This document shows positions 44,550 through 53,023 of a stretch of 64,000 bases of DNA, piece after piece. Source of the stretch: Corynebacterium lujinxingii (GTDB taxonomy: Bacteria > Actinomycetota > Actinomycetes > Mycobacteriales > Mycobacteriaceae). How positions within the stretch are numbered: position 1 is the first letter of the stretch; every line of letters starts with the position of its first letter. The position numbers and the translations under genes are program-made. A model generated the notes under the pieces. It saw only the letters and a list, made by a program, of their open reading frames with translations, was not told the DNA's origin and searched no databases. The stretch lies in contig NZ_CP061032.1 in the NCBI RefSeq assembly GCF_014490555.1, forward strand, positions 1,302,001-1,366,000, given 5' to 3'.

Positions 44550-45512
44550 CTACTTCGCGTTGTTGCCGCGGTTGGCCTCGCGCTGCGCACGCTGAGCCTC
44601 GCGGAACTCACGGAGCTGCTGCTGGCCCTCAGCGTTTTGGGCGATGATCTGCTGCAGTGCGTCGCTAAGCGCGTTGGGGTTACCTTCCGCCGGCGCCTGC
44701 TGTGCGTTTTGCGCCTGGCGAGCGCGCTCCTCGGCGGCCTGCTGCACCTGCTGCGCAAGCTGCGCCGGAAGCACGACCGGTAGGGAGTTGCCAGCCAGGA
44801 TCGGGTCCTCGCCGCGGTAGACGAAGGAACGGGCCACCGTCTCGCGGCCGAGCTCTGCGAGCTGGTCCTCGGAACCGGTCGGCGCAGCGAGGGTGACGCG
44901 GTAAAGCCAGCGCGGCCCCTCGACTCCGATGATGCGGATGACACCGTTGGTGCCGGTGCCCACGATCTCCTGGCCCCACGGGCCCTGCTGGAGCTCGACT
45001 GGCATCCCCTCGGAGCGCATGCCCTCGATAATCTCCTCGGAGGATTCCTCCCACAGCCCGCCGGTGCGCGGCGCGGCGAATGCGACCGGCGTGAGACGGC
45101 CGAATCGGGTGACGATGTGGACCATCTTCGGGCCCTGCTCGCCCATCTCCACCTGAACCTGGGATTCCTTCGGCAGCGGGATGCGCATCGAGCCGAGGTT
45201 GAGAGTCGCCTGGGAGAAGTCGGAAAAGTCGAAGTCTTCGATCTCAACGTTGTCACCGTCGAACGGACCGGTGGAGCCACCGACTGGATCGTAATCGGTC
45301 AGCGCCTGCAGGCCTTCAGCCGCGGATGCCTGCATCGTCGGGGCGTGCTGCTCCTCCGGTGCCTCGACGCTTACGGGAGCTTCTTCCGCCGCGGCTGACT
45401 CAGCCGGAGCCGGCTGTTCCTCAGTGACAGCAGGCTCGACCGGTGCCTGCGTCGAAGCCTCCGCCTCGGCCTGCTTCTTCTTCTTTTTCTTCCCGAAAGG
45501 CCAGATCGCCAT
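44550..45512 (-). CDS. DUF3710 family protein
   Basis: 320 residues. Begins MAIWPFGKKKKKKQAEAEAS, a lysine-rich start that may bind membrane or nucleic acid, then an acidic Ala/Glu linker and a domain with LNLGSMRIPLPKESQVQVEM, the DUF3710 core. C-terminal 60 residues are Gln/Ala-rich coiled coil. Function unknown; the position between dut and the RNA methyltransferase is conserved. GGAGG lies 8 nt before the ATG. Confidence 0.9.
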   Translation of the reverse strand: MAIWPFGKKKKKKQAEAEASTQAPVEPAVTEEQPAPAESAAAEEAPVSVEAPEEQHAPTMQASAAEGLQALTDYDPVGGSTGPFDGDNVEIEDFDFSDFSQATLNLGSMRIPLPKESQVQVEMGEQGPKMVHIVTRFGRLTPVAFAAPRTGGLWEESSEEIIEGMRSEGMPVELQQGPWGQEIVGTGTNGVIRIIGVEGPRWLYRVTLAAPTGSEDQLAELGRETVARSFVYRGEDPILAGNSLPVVLPAQLAQQVQQAAEERARQAQNAQQAPAEGNPNALSDALQQIIAQNAEGQQQLREFREAQRAQREANRGNNAK

Positions 45513-45577
45513 CCCGGATACCTCCTACATCAGTAAATTTCGTCGCTTAAGACTTTAACCCCCGCCCGGCGAGCCGG

Positions 45578-46087
45578 TCAGTTCGTGCCTGTGGATCCGT
45601 ATCCGCCAGCACCGCGGACCGTCTCGTCGAGTTCGTCGACCTCTTCGAAGCCGACTAGCTCCACGCGCTGGACAACCAGTTGCGCAATCCGCATGCCGCG
45701 GGTGATTTCGATCGACCGCTCCCGGTCGGTATTGATCAAACAGACCTTGAGCTCACCGCGGTAGCCGGCGTCGACCGTGCCCGGAGTATTGACAATGCTC
45801 AGCCCCTGCTTCGCTGCCAATCCGGAGCGCGGGTGGATGAGCCCCACTGTCCCGACCGGCAGCGCGATGGCGATGCCCGTGCCGACGAGCGCACGCTGCC
45901 CGGGTGCCAACGTGACGTCTTCCGCGGCGAAAAGGTCGGCGCCTGCATCTTCCGGGTGCGCTCGATGGGGCAACGGCAAGTCGGGGTCCAGCCGCTTCAC
46001 CGCAATGGGCGGAAACGTCGATAACGCAGCGGCCTGGGGGTCGTCGATACGCTTTTGCACTTCTTGGTCTACCACGTCGACCACCAT
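45578..46087 (-). CDS. dut: Deoxyuridine 5'-triphosphate nucleotidohydrolase
   Basis: Hydrolyses dUTP to dUMP, keeping uracil out of DNA. 169 residues with all five trimeric dUTPase motifs: EDAGADLFA, PRSGLAAKQGL, NTPGTVDAGYRGEL, MRIAQLVVQ and GAGGYGSTG. The first 25-30 residues are an extension relative to usual 150-residue enzymes, so a later start is possible. Divergent from the DUF3093 gene. Confidence 0.96.
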   Translation of the reverse strand: MVVDVVDQEVQKRIDDPQAAALSTFPPIAVKRLDPDLPLPHRAHPEDAGADLFAAEDVTLAPGQRALVGTGIAIALPVGTVGLIHPRSGLAAKQGLSIVNTPGTVDAGYRGELKVCLINTDRERSIEITRGMRIAQLVVQRVELVGFEEVDELDETVRGAGGYGSTGTN

Positions 46088-46123
46088 ACGGCACCGCAGC
46101 TAGGTGGCCCGTGGACAAATGCC

Positions 46124-46129
46124 TAAAGT
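46124..46129 (+). promoter_or_regulatory. -10 element for leaderless transcript (DUF3093 gene)
   Basis: TAAAGT ends 7 nt before the GTG at 46137. Confidence 0.6.
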
Positions 46130-46136
46130 GTTTGGC

Positions 46137-46652
46137 GTGAGTAACAACGCCGTGAATGCTTCCGCCAACGCCACCGCTGCTGCGACAAACGTGCTCTACA
46201 CCGAACGGCAGTGGGTGCCGTGGTACTGGTGGGCGGCAGTGGCCGGGCTGACGGTGCTGCTCGCGGGCGAAATGGCACTCAACCGCAACATGTGGTGGTT
46301 CTTCGGCGCGCTCATCGTCGTCGGCGCACTCGCGGCGTGGTTTTTGGTCTGGCTGTCGCGCAACACCGTGACCGTCGAACAAGACCCGGACGGTACGCGC
46401 TGGCTGCTCACTAGCGACGCTAACTTGCCAAATACGGTGGTCGACCGCGCAATGGTCGTCCCCGCCTCGGCCCGCCAAAACGCGCTGGGCCGCCAGCTCG
46501 ATCCGGCGGCGTTTCTGGTCACCCGGTCGTGGGTGCCGGAGCACGTCCTGCTCGTCCTCGACGATCCGGAAGACCCGACCCCCTACTGGCTTATCTCAGC
46601 AAAAAACCCGGAAGCCGTGCTTGACGCATTCGTTCCGGGTTTGAACGACTAG
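46137..46652 (+). CDS. DUF3093 family membrane protein
   Basis: 171 residues. Two membrane helices (about 28-48 and 54-74) follow YTERQWVPWYWW, the family signature; the rest is cytosolic with WLLTSDANLPNTVVD and ends in VPGLND. Unknown function, conserved next to dut. GTG fixed by the leaderless -10; an in-frame ATG 33 nt upstream is rejected. Confidence 0.9.
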   Translation: MSNNAVNASANATAAATNVLYTERQWVPWYWWAAVAGLTVLLAGEMALNRNMWWFFGALIVVGALAAWFLVWLSRNTVTVEQDPDGTRWLLTSDANLPNTVVDRAMVVPASARQNALGRQLDPAAFLVTRSWVPEHVLLVLDDPEDPTPYWLISAKNPEAVLDAFVPGLND

Positions 46653-46675
46653 CCCGAGCCGCGTCGGCGGCCGGG

Positions 46676-46699
46676 GCCTCGACTACTCGCAGTCGAGGC
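46676..46699. terminator. Hairpin between convergent DUF3093 and DUF4193 genes
   Basis: GCCTCGACT / AGTCGAGGC, 9-bp stem and 6-nt loop, containing the DUF4193 stop; no T-run. Confidence 0.6.
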
Positions 46700-46976
46700 A
46701 GATCTTGGAGCCGTCATCCTCGGTGTAGGCGAGGCGGTTGTTCTTCTGCACAAGGAAGCAGGAAGCGCAGGTGAACTCGTCCTCCTGGCGCGGCTTGACC
46801 TCGACATTGAGTTCCTCGCCGGAAAGGTCCTGTGTGGGAGGCTCGACAGGCTCGACGATCTCTCCGTCGTCGTCCATGCTGCTGCCCGCAACCTCCGCGG
46901 CCTTCAGGCCCTCGAGCGAATCGGTCTCGATGTCGTCGTCCATGCGGCGGCGCGGCGCATCGTAATCGGTGGCCAT
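46683..46976 (-). CDS. DUF4193 family zinc-ribbon protein
   Basis: 97 residues: basic start MATDYDAPRRR, long acidic middle, and a C-terminal zinc ribbon FTCASCFLVQ ... KICLDCE with two CXXC pairs. Conserved beside sigA and ppgK in actinobacteria; function unknown, may bind RNA polymerase or nucleic acid. GGAGGG is 9 nt before the ATG. Confidence 0.92.
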   Translation of the reverse strand: MATDYDAPRRRMDDDIETDSLEGLKAAEVAGSSMDDDGEIVEPVEPPTQDLSGEELNVEVKPRQEDEFTCASCFLVQKNNRLAYTEDDGSKICLDCE

Positions 46977-47124
46977 GCTTGATGTCCCTCCAGCTCAACG
47001 TGGTGTTCGATCGCGCCTTACGCGCGACATTTGAGCGGAATACTAAAGCACGTCCATGCGCCTGTCATCTTTACTGGTCAAGGCAGGTTTTTTCGGTTAC
47101 CCCCCACGTATCTCGGCCGCTTTG

Positions 47125-47130
47125 TACACT
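47125..47130 (+). promoter_or_regulatory. -10 element for leaderless ppgK transcript
   Basis: TACACT ends 6 nt before the ATG at 47137. Confidence 0.55.
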
Positions 47131-47136
47131 GCGGGC

Positions 47137-47916
47137 ATGACTGAAGGGCAAGCACCGCAGACCGGCGGCCGGCACTGTTTGGGCATAGACATCGGAGGCT
47201 CCGCACTCAAGGGGGCTGTGGTGGATGTCGACACCGGCCGAATCGTCGGCCAACGTATCGAGATTGCAACGCCCAGCCCCTCGACCCCGCCTGCCGTGGC
47301 CGCTGCCGCCACTGAAATCGCGTCCAAGGCGGATTGGCGTGGCCCGGTCGGGATCGCCTTGCCGTCCGTGATCACCCACCAGGTGGCACGCACCGCTGCC
47401 AACATCGACCCGTCCTGGGTGGGCACTGATGTCGCCGAGCTGTTTTCTGGCGCTCTCGACGGTCAGCAGGTGGCAGTGCTCAACGACGCGGATGCCGCAG
47501 GCCTTGCGGAGGCGTCTTTCGGCGACGGAGCCGCGCGGGAGGGCTCCGTACTCTTTCTCACCTTCGGCACCGGCATCGGCTCCGCGTTTCTGGCCGATGG
47601 CGTCCTGTTCGCCAACACCGAGTTAGGGCATTTGCTTATCGACGACACCGAGGCCGAGCACGTCGCCTCCTCTGCCGTGCGCACGCGTGAGGGCTTGTCG
47701 TATGAAGCGTGGGCGCGGCGCGTTGATACGGTGTTACACGAGTACGAGCGGCTGTTTAGTCCCACCACGTTTGTTGTCGGTGGCGGTATTTCCCAGGACG
47801 CGGACAAGTGGGTCCCGCTGCTGACTGTCAACGCCCCCGTTGTGCCGGCGCGCTTGCGTAACAGCGCGGGAATCGTCGGCGCGGCGCTGGCGGTGCACCG
47901 TGATGTCGCTCCGTAA
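47137..47916 (+). CDS. ppgK: Polyphosphate/ATP glucokinase
   Basis: ROK-family kinase that phosphorylates glucose using polyphosphate or ATP. 259 residues. Phosphate-1 motif CLGIDIGGSALKGAVV, sugar-binding NDADAAGLAEASFGDG, phosphate-2 TFGTGIGSAF and ELGHLLIDD. It lacks the ROK zinc cysteines, typical of PpgK. The start at 47137 is fixed by the leaderless -10 (MTEGQAPQTGG); a longer frame from 47056 is rejected. Location before sigA is conserved. Confidence 0.95.
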   Translation: MTEGQAPQTGGRHCLGIDIGGSALKGAVVDVDTGRIVGQRIEIATPSPSTPPAVAAAATEIASKADWRGPVGIALPSVITHQVARTAANIDPSWVGTDVAELFSGALDGQQVAVLNDADAAGLAEASFGDGAAREGSVLFLTFGTGIGSAFLADGVLFANTELGHLLIDDTEAEHVASSAVRTREGLSYEAWARRVDTVLHEYERLFSPTTFVVGGGISQDADKWVPLLTVNAPVVPARLRNSAGIVGAALAVHRDVAP

Positions 47917-47952
47917 CTACGTGCACATTGTGCTGTAGGGTGTTGCGCATTC

Positions 47953-47984
47953 TGCGTAGCTGGGGTAAGCACCCCAGCTACGCA
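47953..47984. terminator. Perfect 14-bp hairpin between ppgK and sigA
   Basis: TGCGTAGCTGGGGT / ACCCCAGCTACGCA with AAGC loop; no T-run on either side. Probably the ppgK terminator of the U-poor actinobacterial type, or an RNA structure upstream of the sigA promoter. Confidence 0.6.
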
Positions 47985-48015
47985 GGGGCAGATGGGAATA
48001 GAGCGCGCTGACAGC

Positions 48016-48024
48016 TGTTAGGAT
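48016..48024 (+). promoter_or_regulatory. Extended -10 promoter of sigA
   Basis: TGTTAGGAT fits the extended -10 TGnTANNNT; no good -35. It gives a sigA leader of about 135 nt. The remaining 47985-48169 region contains no other gene. Confidence 0.45.
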
Positions 48025-48169
48025 GGGCGTTCTGAAATTTTTTATTTGCATACGTACCCTGGTTTTCCAGTGGTAGTAACCACGGCGCGAATAGCGCGGT
48101 GGTCGAGGAAAGGCCCCGGAAAATCCGAGGTCCGTTCCAATGAATGTCCGATGAGTCGAAAGGGCGTAC

Positions 48170-49663
48170 GTGGTAGCCAGCGAAGCTTCAAGCAACAACA
48201 CCGTTCATGGCGATCCTGCGGATCCGTCGAACGGTGGCGAGAGCACAGGTTCCGGTACCGACTCCAAGCCGGCAAAGAAGACCGCTAAAAAAGCGGTGAA
48301 GAAGACGGCAAAGAAGACCGCTAAGAAAACAGCCAAGAAGACTGCGAAGAAGACGGCCAAAAAGACCGCAAAGAAGACGGCGAAGAAAACCGTCCGCAAG
48401 TCCGCCGCCAAGCGCACGACCAAGGCTGCGCGCGCCGCTGCTGCCACCGACAACGATGCCGAGGATCTGGAAGAAAACACCGGCATCGACGACGCGGATG
48501 TGGACCAGTCCATCGACACAGACGACTACGACCCAGAGACGGCCGACGAAGAAGACGCCTTCGACGAAGACCTCGACGGGGCCATCGACGAGATGGACGA
48601 GGACGACGAGTCCGACGAGGACGGCGACGACGAGGATGAGGACGAAGAATCCGACAGCTCGTCGGTGTGGGACATCGAGGAATCTGCAGCACTACGCCAG
48701 GCTCGCAAGGACGCGCAGCTCACGGCTTCTGCGGACTCGGTGCGCGCGTACCTGAAGCAGATCGGCAAGGTTGCGCTGCTCGACGCTGAGCAGGAGGTCT
48801 CGCTGGCAAAGCGCATCGAGGCCGGCCTCTACGCGCAGCACCGTCTCGACGAGATGGCCCGCGCCGCCGCGGAGGGCGACAAAGATGCAAAGCTCACCCC
48901 TGCGGTCAAACGTGACCTGCGTGCGGTGGCTCGCGACGGCAGGAAGGCGAAGAACCACCTGCTCGAGGCGAACCTGCGTCTCGTGGTGTCGTTGGCGAAG
49001 CGCTACACCGGTCGCGGCATGGCGTTTTTGGACCTCATTCAGGAGGGCAACCTCGGCCTGATCCGCGCGGTGGAGAAGTTCGACTACTCCAAGGGCTACA
49101 AGTTCTCCACCTACGCCACGTGGTGGATCCGACAGGCCATCACCCGCGCGATGGCGGACCAGGCCCGAACCATCCGTATCCCGGTGCACATGGTGGAAGT
49201 CATCAACAAGCTTGGCCGCATCCAGCGCGAGCTGCTGCAGGACCTTGGCCGCGAGCCGACGCCGCTCGAGCTGGCCAAGGAAATGGACATCACCGAGGAG
49301 AAAGTTCTCGAGATCCAGCAGTACGCGCGCGAGCCGATTTCGCTGGATCAGACGATTGGCGACGAGGGCGACAGCCAGCTCGGCGACTTCATCGAGGACT
49401 CCGAAGCGGTCGTGGCCGTCGATGCCGTGTCCTTCACCCTGCTGCAGGACCAGCTCCAGGACGTGCTGCACACGCTCTCAGAGCGTGAAGCGGGAGTTGT
49501 TCGCCTGCGCTTCGGTCTTTCCGACGGCATGCCGCGCACCCTCGATGAAATCGGCCAGGTCTACGGTGTGACGCGCGAGCGCATCCGCCAGATCGAGTCG
49601 AAGACGATGTCGAAGCTGCGCCACCCGTCGCGCTCCCAGGTGCTGCGCGACTACTTAGACTAA
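48170..49663 (+). CDS. sigA: Primary sigma factor SigA with KKTA-repeat N-terminus
   Basis: Housekeeping sigma-70. 497 residues from GTG at 48170 (AAAGGG about 8 nt upstream). Residues 36-74 are tandem KKTA repeats, about 94-162 a strongly acidic tract, then region 1.2 (SVRAYLKQIGKVALL), region 2 (FLDLIQEGNLGLIRAVEKF, STYATWWIRQAI) and region 4 with the helix-turn-helix TLDEIGQVYGVTRERIRQIE. Similar Lys/Ala-rich tails are known in actinobacterial HrdB/SigA, but tail length varies. DNA or polymerase contact by the tail is inference. Confidence 0.98.
   Translation: MVASEASSNNTVHGDPADPSNGGESTGSGTDSKPAKKTAKKAVKKTAKKTAKKTAKKTAKKTAKKTAKKTAKKTVRKSAAKRTTKAARAAAATDNDAEDLEENTGIDDADVDQSIDTDDYDPETADEEDAFDEDLDGAIDEMDEDDESDEDGDDEDEDEESDSSSVWDIEESAALRQARKDAQLTASADSVRAYLKQIGKVALLDAEQEVSLAKRIEAGLYAQHRLDEMARAAAEGDKDAKLTPAVKRDLRAVARDGRKAKNHLLEANLRLVVSLAKRYTGRGMAFLDLIQEGNLGLIRAVEKFDYSKGYKFSTYATWWIRQAITRAMADQARTIRIPVHMVEVINKLGRIQRELLQDLGREPTPLELAKEMDITEEKVLEIQQYAREPISLDQTIGDEGDSQLGDFIEDSEAVVAVDAVSFTLLQDQLQDVLHTLSEREAGVVRLRFGLSDGMPRTLDEIGQVYGVTRERIRQIESKTMSKLRHPSRSQVLRDYLD
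48275..48391 (+). repeat. 12-bp tandem repeats coding KKTA in sigA
   Basis: About nine to ten units of AAGAAGACNGCN with many synonymous third-base differences, so the peptide repeat is kept while the DNA has drifted. Confidence 0.9.
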
Positions 49664-49678
49664 CGCTTAGCAACGACG

Positions 49679-49719
49679 AAGGCCCCGAACCGGTTACACG
49701 CACCGGTCCGGGGCCTTTT
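49679..49719 (+). terminator. Terminator of sigA
   Basis: GGCCCCG-A-ACCGG / CCGGT-C-CGGGGCC stem followed by TTTTCG, between sigA and the convergent DUF4190 gene. Confidence 0.88.
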
Positions 49720-49728
49720 CGCTGTTGG

Positions 49729-50367
49729 TTACTTCACCGATTCTTCGATCTTACGGTCGACAGCGTCATCGACACACTGCTCAAACTGCTCTTGGTCGTT
49801 TTGGAACTGGCTGCACTCTTCGACCATGTCCTTCGCAAAGAAAAAGCCGAAAACAAGCATTATCGCAGAGACGACCGCGGCGATCAAGCCGAGCACCAGA
49901 CCGGTGACCGCCATGCCCTTGCGCGCCCCGGGCCCGACGATGGAATTTGCCTTCCGCACGCCCACGATGCCGAGAATGACGGCGATGATTCCCAAAATGA
50001 TGCCACCGAACACCGTGAAGATGGCGGGGATGGACAAGATGCCGAGGATCAACGCCGCTAGCGCGAGACCGTTGTTTTCCTGCACGCCCTGCGGCGGCGC
50101 GTAACCGTAGGTGGTTTCCCCGTTGTCGTAGCCGGCCCCCATCCCGTAGCCGGGGTACCCCGCCTCACGGCTGGCGTAATCCGGCTGCAGATAGTCATGC
50201 TGCCCCTCCGCTGGATTCGCCTGCGGAGTGTAGCCCTGGTCGTAGCCCTGCGGTTCTTGACCGTAGCCCGGGTTGCCCGTTTCGCGGACATACGGATTAT
50301 CCGGGTATTGGTTCGGGTCGCGGTTCGGTTCTTGGGGGTTTTCGTTCGGGTTGTAACGGTTGGACAT
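49729..50367 (-). CDS. DUF4190 family membrane protein
   Basis: 212 residues from MSNRYNPNENPQEPNR (AAGGAG 6 nt upstream). Residues 1-110 are a Gln/Asn/Tyr/Pro/Gly-rich disordered part (YGQEPQGYDQGYTPQ), then two helices NNGLALAALILGILSIPAIF and the DUF4190 core with AGVRKANSIVGPG-like sequence, and a third helix. C-terminal acidic Gln-rich tail. Function unknown; a longer upstream frame to 50499 is rejected because it lacks a ribosome site. Confidence 0.85.
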   Translation of the reverse strand: MSNRYNPNENPQEPNRDPNQYPDNPYVRETGNPGYGQEPQGYDQGYTPQANPAEGQHDYLQPDYASREAGYPGYGMGAGYDNGETTYGYAPPQGVQENNGLALAALILGILSIPAIFTVFGGIILGIIAVILGIVGVRKANSIVGPGARKGMAVTGLVLGLIAAVVSAIMLVFGFFFAKDMVEECSQFQNDQEQFEQCVDDAVDRKIEESVK

Positions 50368-50423
50368 CGCAGGCTCCTTGTTCGATTTCGTTGTGTGCCC
50401 GACCACTTTACCGGGATTTTGCG

Positions 50424-52181
50424 TCACCAGTCGCGCAAGTAGGCGATCCGCTCGCGCAACTGCTCGGCGCTGCAGAGCGCAGTCGGCGGCCCTCCGCATG
50501 CCTTGCGCACCTCGGTGTGGATCGCACCGTGAGGCCGGCCCGTCTTGCCGGCCACGATCGACACACGCGCATTGAGCTCGCTGCGCAGCTGCGGCAGCTC
50601 GTCGGCAGCAGTAGCGTTCTGCTTCGCCGCGGGCTCCGGCCGTTTCTGCTTCTGCGGCTCGCCGAGGATCTCTGCACGCTCGCGTTCTTTGCGCTCGGCA
50701 GCCCGGCGCGCCTTCTCTTCGGCGTCGCGGGCGTCGAGTTGGTCGCTTTGGCGTTTTGCGAGCAACGTGCGTACTTGGTCGGCATCAAGCAGCCCAGGCA
50801 GTCCGAGGAAGTCTTGTTCCTCTTCGGATCCGGCGACGGTAGGTGTGCCGTAGGTGGATCCGTCGAAAATGAGCGAATCTAGTTCGGCGGAGGCGCCAAT
50901 GGATTCGTAGGAGGGCATTTCGTCCGGCTCTGTCTGGGTCCGGTTGGCTTGTTCGAGTAGTTCGTCCGACCAGCCCGATTCTCGGTGGGGTTTGCCGAGC
51001 ACGTGATCGCGCGAGACCTCCATTTCCTCGGCGAGGCGGAGCAACACCGGCACGGATGGGAGGAAGACGGAGGCGGACTCGCCTGGCATGCGCGAGCGCA
51101 CGAAGCGGCCGATCGCCTGGGCGAAAAAGAGCGGCGTGGACGCGGATGTGGCGTAGACGCCGACGGACAGTCGTGGGACGTCGACGCCCTCTGAGACCAT
51201 GCGCACGGCGACCATCCACTCGTCGGTGGATGCGGAGAATTCGTCGATACGGTCGGATGCGCCGGGCTCGTCGGAAAGCACGACGGTGACCGGGGTGTTG
51301 GAGATCTTCTCTAGCATCTTTGCGTAGGCGCGCGCCGTTGTTTTGTTGGTGGCGATGACGAGCCCGCCGGCATCCGGCATGTTTGCGCGGATTTTCATCA
51401 GCCGCGTATGTGCGGCGTTGAGTACTGCTGCGATCCAGTCGCCCTTCGGGTCGAGAGCGGTTTTCCAGGCGCGGGTGGTTTGCTCCGCATTGAGCGGTTC
51501 GCCGAGACGTGCGGAGTACTCCTCCCCCGCCGAATCTTTCCACTGTGCTTCGCCCGAGTAGGCGAGGAAGACCACGGGGCGCACCACGCCGTCGGCAAGC
51601 GCGTGCGAGTAGCCGTAGGTGTAGTCGGATTCGGATACGAGGTGGCCTTCGCCGTCCTCGACGTAGCGCACGAACGGGATCTGCGAGTCGTCCGAGCGAA
51701 ACGGCGTGCCGGTCAGTGCGAGGCGGTGCTCGACATCGTTGTACGCCTCGTAGACGCCGTCGCCCCAGCTCTTTGAGTCGCCGGCGTGGTGGATCTCGTC
51801 GAGAATGACAAGGGTGCGTCTGGCGGACGCAACGGCGTGGTGCTTGAACGGGTGCATGCCCACCTGCGCGTAGGTGACCACGATGCCGTCATAGGCGGCG
51901 TTGACTGCAGAGGAGTTCGTGAAATTTGGATCCAGCGACATGCCGAACCGCTTCGCGGCGTCGGACCACTGATGTTTGAGGTGTTCGGTGGGCACGACGA
52001 CGATGATCCGGTTGACGGTTTTGTCGTCGAGTAGCCGCGATGCAAGTGTCAGCGCGAAGGTGGTCTTACCTGCACCCGGGGTCGCCACGGCCATAAAGTC
52101 GCGCGGCTTGGTGCGCAGAAACGAATCGAGGGCCTCCTGCTGCCATTTGCGCAGCGAAGGCCCAGCAGACGCGGTGGTCAC
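50424..52181 (-). CDS. SF2 DEAD/DEAH-type DNA or RNA helicase
   Basis: 585 residues. Motif I TPGAGKTTFAL, motif II LVILDEIHHAGDS (DEIH), motif III LALTGTPFR, motif VI FAQAIGRFVRSR; resembles XPB/ERCC3-like SF2 proteins conserved in actinobacteria. The C-terminal 130 residues are charged with coiled-coil potential and a conserved final domain. Substrate unknown. GTG at 52181 overlaps the DUF3039 stop (GTGA), so the two are an operon. Confidence 0.9.
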   Translation of the reverse strand: MTTASAGPSLRKWQQEALDSFLRTKPRDFMAVATPGAGKTTFALTLASRLLDDKTVNRIIVVVPTEHLKHQWSDAAKRFGMSLDPNFTNSSAVNAAYDGIVVTYAQVGMHPFKHHAVASARRTLVILDEIHHAGDSKSWGDGVYEAYNDVEHRLALTGTPFRSDDSQIPFVRYVEDGEGHLVSESDYTYGYSHALADGVVRPVVFLAYSGEAQWKDSAGEEYSARLGEPLNAEQTTRAWKTALDPKGDWIAAVLNAAHTRLMKIRANMPDAGGLVIATNKTTARAYAKMLEKISNTPVTVVLSDEPGASDRIDEFSASTDEWMVAVRMVSEGVDVPRLSVGVYATSASTPLFFAQAIGRFVRSRMPGESASVFLPSVPVLLRLAEEMEVSRDHVLGKPHRESGWSDELLEQANRTQTEPDEMPSYESIGASAELDSLIFDGSTYGTPTVAGSEEEQDFLGLPGLLDADQVRTLLAKRQSDQLDARDAEEKARRAAERKERERAEILGEPQKQKRPEPAAKQNATAADELPQLRSELNARVSIVAGKTGRPHGAIHTEVRKACGGPPTALCSAEQLRERIAYLRDW

Positions 52182-52435
52182 TTGCGGCGCAGCCCCTTAT
52201 AAATCCGCTCGCAGTCCGGGCACACCGGAGAGCCTGGCTTCGCCTGCTTTTTCACCGGGAATGTCTCGCCGCACAGGGCGACGACCATCTTGCCGGAGAT
52301 TGCGGAGTCGACGATCTGGTCCTTTTTCACGTAGTGGAAAAACTTCGGGGTTCCGTCGTCTGTGGTCGACGAGGTGTCTTCCCGCAGATCTGGGCGCTCG
52401 AGTGTCTTCGTCGTCGTATTCACGCGCTCCATCAT
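52178..52435 (-). CDS. DUF3039 family protein
   Basis: 85 residues: acidic N-terminus, then FFHYVKKDQIVDSAISGKMV, VALCGETFPVKK and SPVCPDCERIYKGL, with Cys pairs that could bind zinc. Unknown function, conserved next to the SF2 helicase. A mirrored -10 lies at 52453-52458 on the minus strand. Confidence 0.9.
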   Translation of the reverse strand: MMERVNTTTKTLERPDLREDTSSTTDDGTPKFFHYVKKDQIVDSAISGKMVVALCGETFPVKKQAKPGSPVCPDCERIYKGLRRK

Positions 52436-52451
52436 GCCCCAAATCGGGCGA

Positions 52452-52476
52452 GAGGTTAAGCCGGAGGGCTAACCTC
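52452..52476. promoter_or_regulatory. Divergent promoter inverted repeat for DUF3039 and DUF3099
   Basis: GAGGTTAAGCC / GGCTAACCTC. Each arm contains TAACCT reading outward: minus arm 17 nt before the DUF3039 ATG, plus arm (52470-52475) 8 nt before the DUF3099 ATG. Confidence 0.45.
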
Positions 52477-52483
52477 GTGGGAC

Positions 52484-53023
52484 ATGAGCGCGAACAAGAA
52501 CCCTGATCCCCACGCCCCCCAGTCGGGCGGGCGTGCGGAGGAGGCGCTCGAGAACGACGACGCCCCCGGAAACACGGTCGACGCCGTAGACGCTGATGTG
52601 GAAGAGGTACACCGGGCCCGCAAGCGCCGCGGAACGCGTGCGCTGATTACCGACGCGGCCACCACCCCGGAACAAAACCGGCGCTCCCGCGAGAAACAGT
52701 ACGCGGTGCTGCAGGGGCTGCGCTTGCCGTTCATCCTCGCTGCTATTGCGGCGGCGTGGCAGAACTGGTGGATCGTGGCGGCTGTGCTGTTCGTGGTCTC
52801 TGTGCCACTGCCGTGGATCGCCGTGGTGTTGGGCAACGCCCAGGGCGAAAAGCGGGATCCGCGCTCGAAAAACGTGTACAAACCCGCTGTTGCGCGCGAG
52901 GAGCAACGCCTTGCCGCCGCCCGGCGCGCAGAGCTCAATCCTGCCGAATCGCCGCGACACCTGCCCGATACCATCGACCAAACCCCAACCGACGGCCGAG
53001 CCGCAGGAGGCGACCATGACTGA
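52484..53023 (+). CDS. DUF3099 family membrane protein
   Basis: 179 residues with a hydrophilic acidic N-terminus, RKRRGTRALITDAATTPEQNRRSREKQY, and two membrane helices (about 82-97 and 99-118) flanked by WQNWWIV. Unknown function. The stop overlaps the methyltransferase start by 8 nt; start fixed by TAACCT 8 nt upstream. Confidence 0.87.
   Translation: MSANKNPDPHAPQSGGRAEEALENDDAPGNTVDAVDADVEEVHRARKRRGTRALITDAATTPEQNRRSREKQYAVLQGLRLPFILAAIAAAWQNWWIVAAVLFVVSVPLPWIAVVLGNAQGEKRDPRSKNVYKPAVAREEQRLAAARRAELNPAESPRHLPDTIDQTPTDGRAAGGDHD

Noticed and set aside
48275..48391. CRISPR-like or mobile repeat
   Set aside because: The 12-bp units are in-frame KKTA codons inside sigA, with no spacers.
52452..52476. 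DtxR box
   Set aside because: AGGTTA and TAACCT are present but 11 nt apart instead of 3, so the DtxR spacing is wrong.
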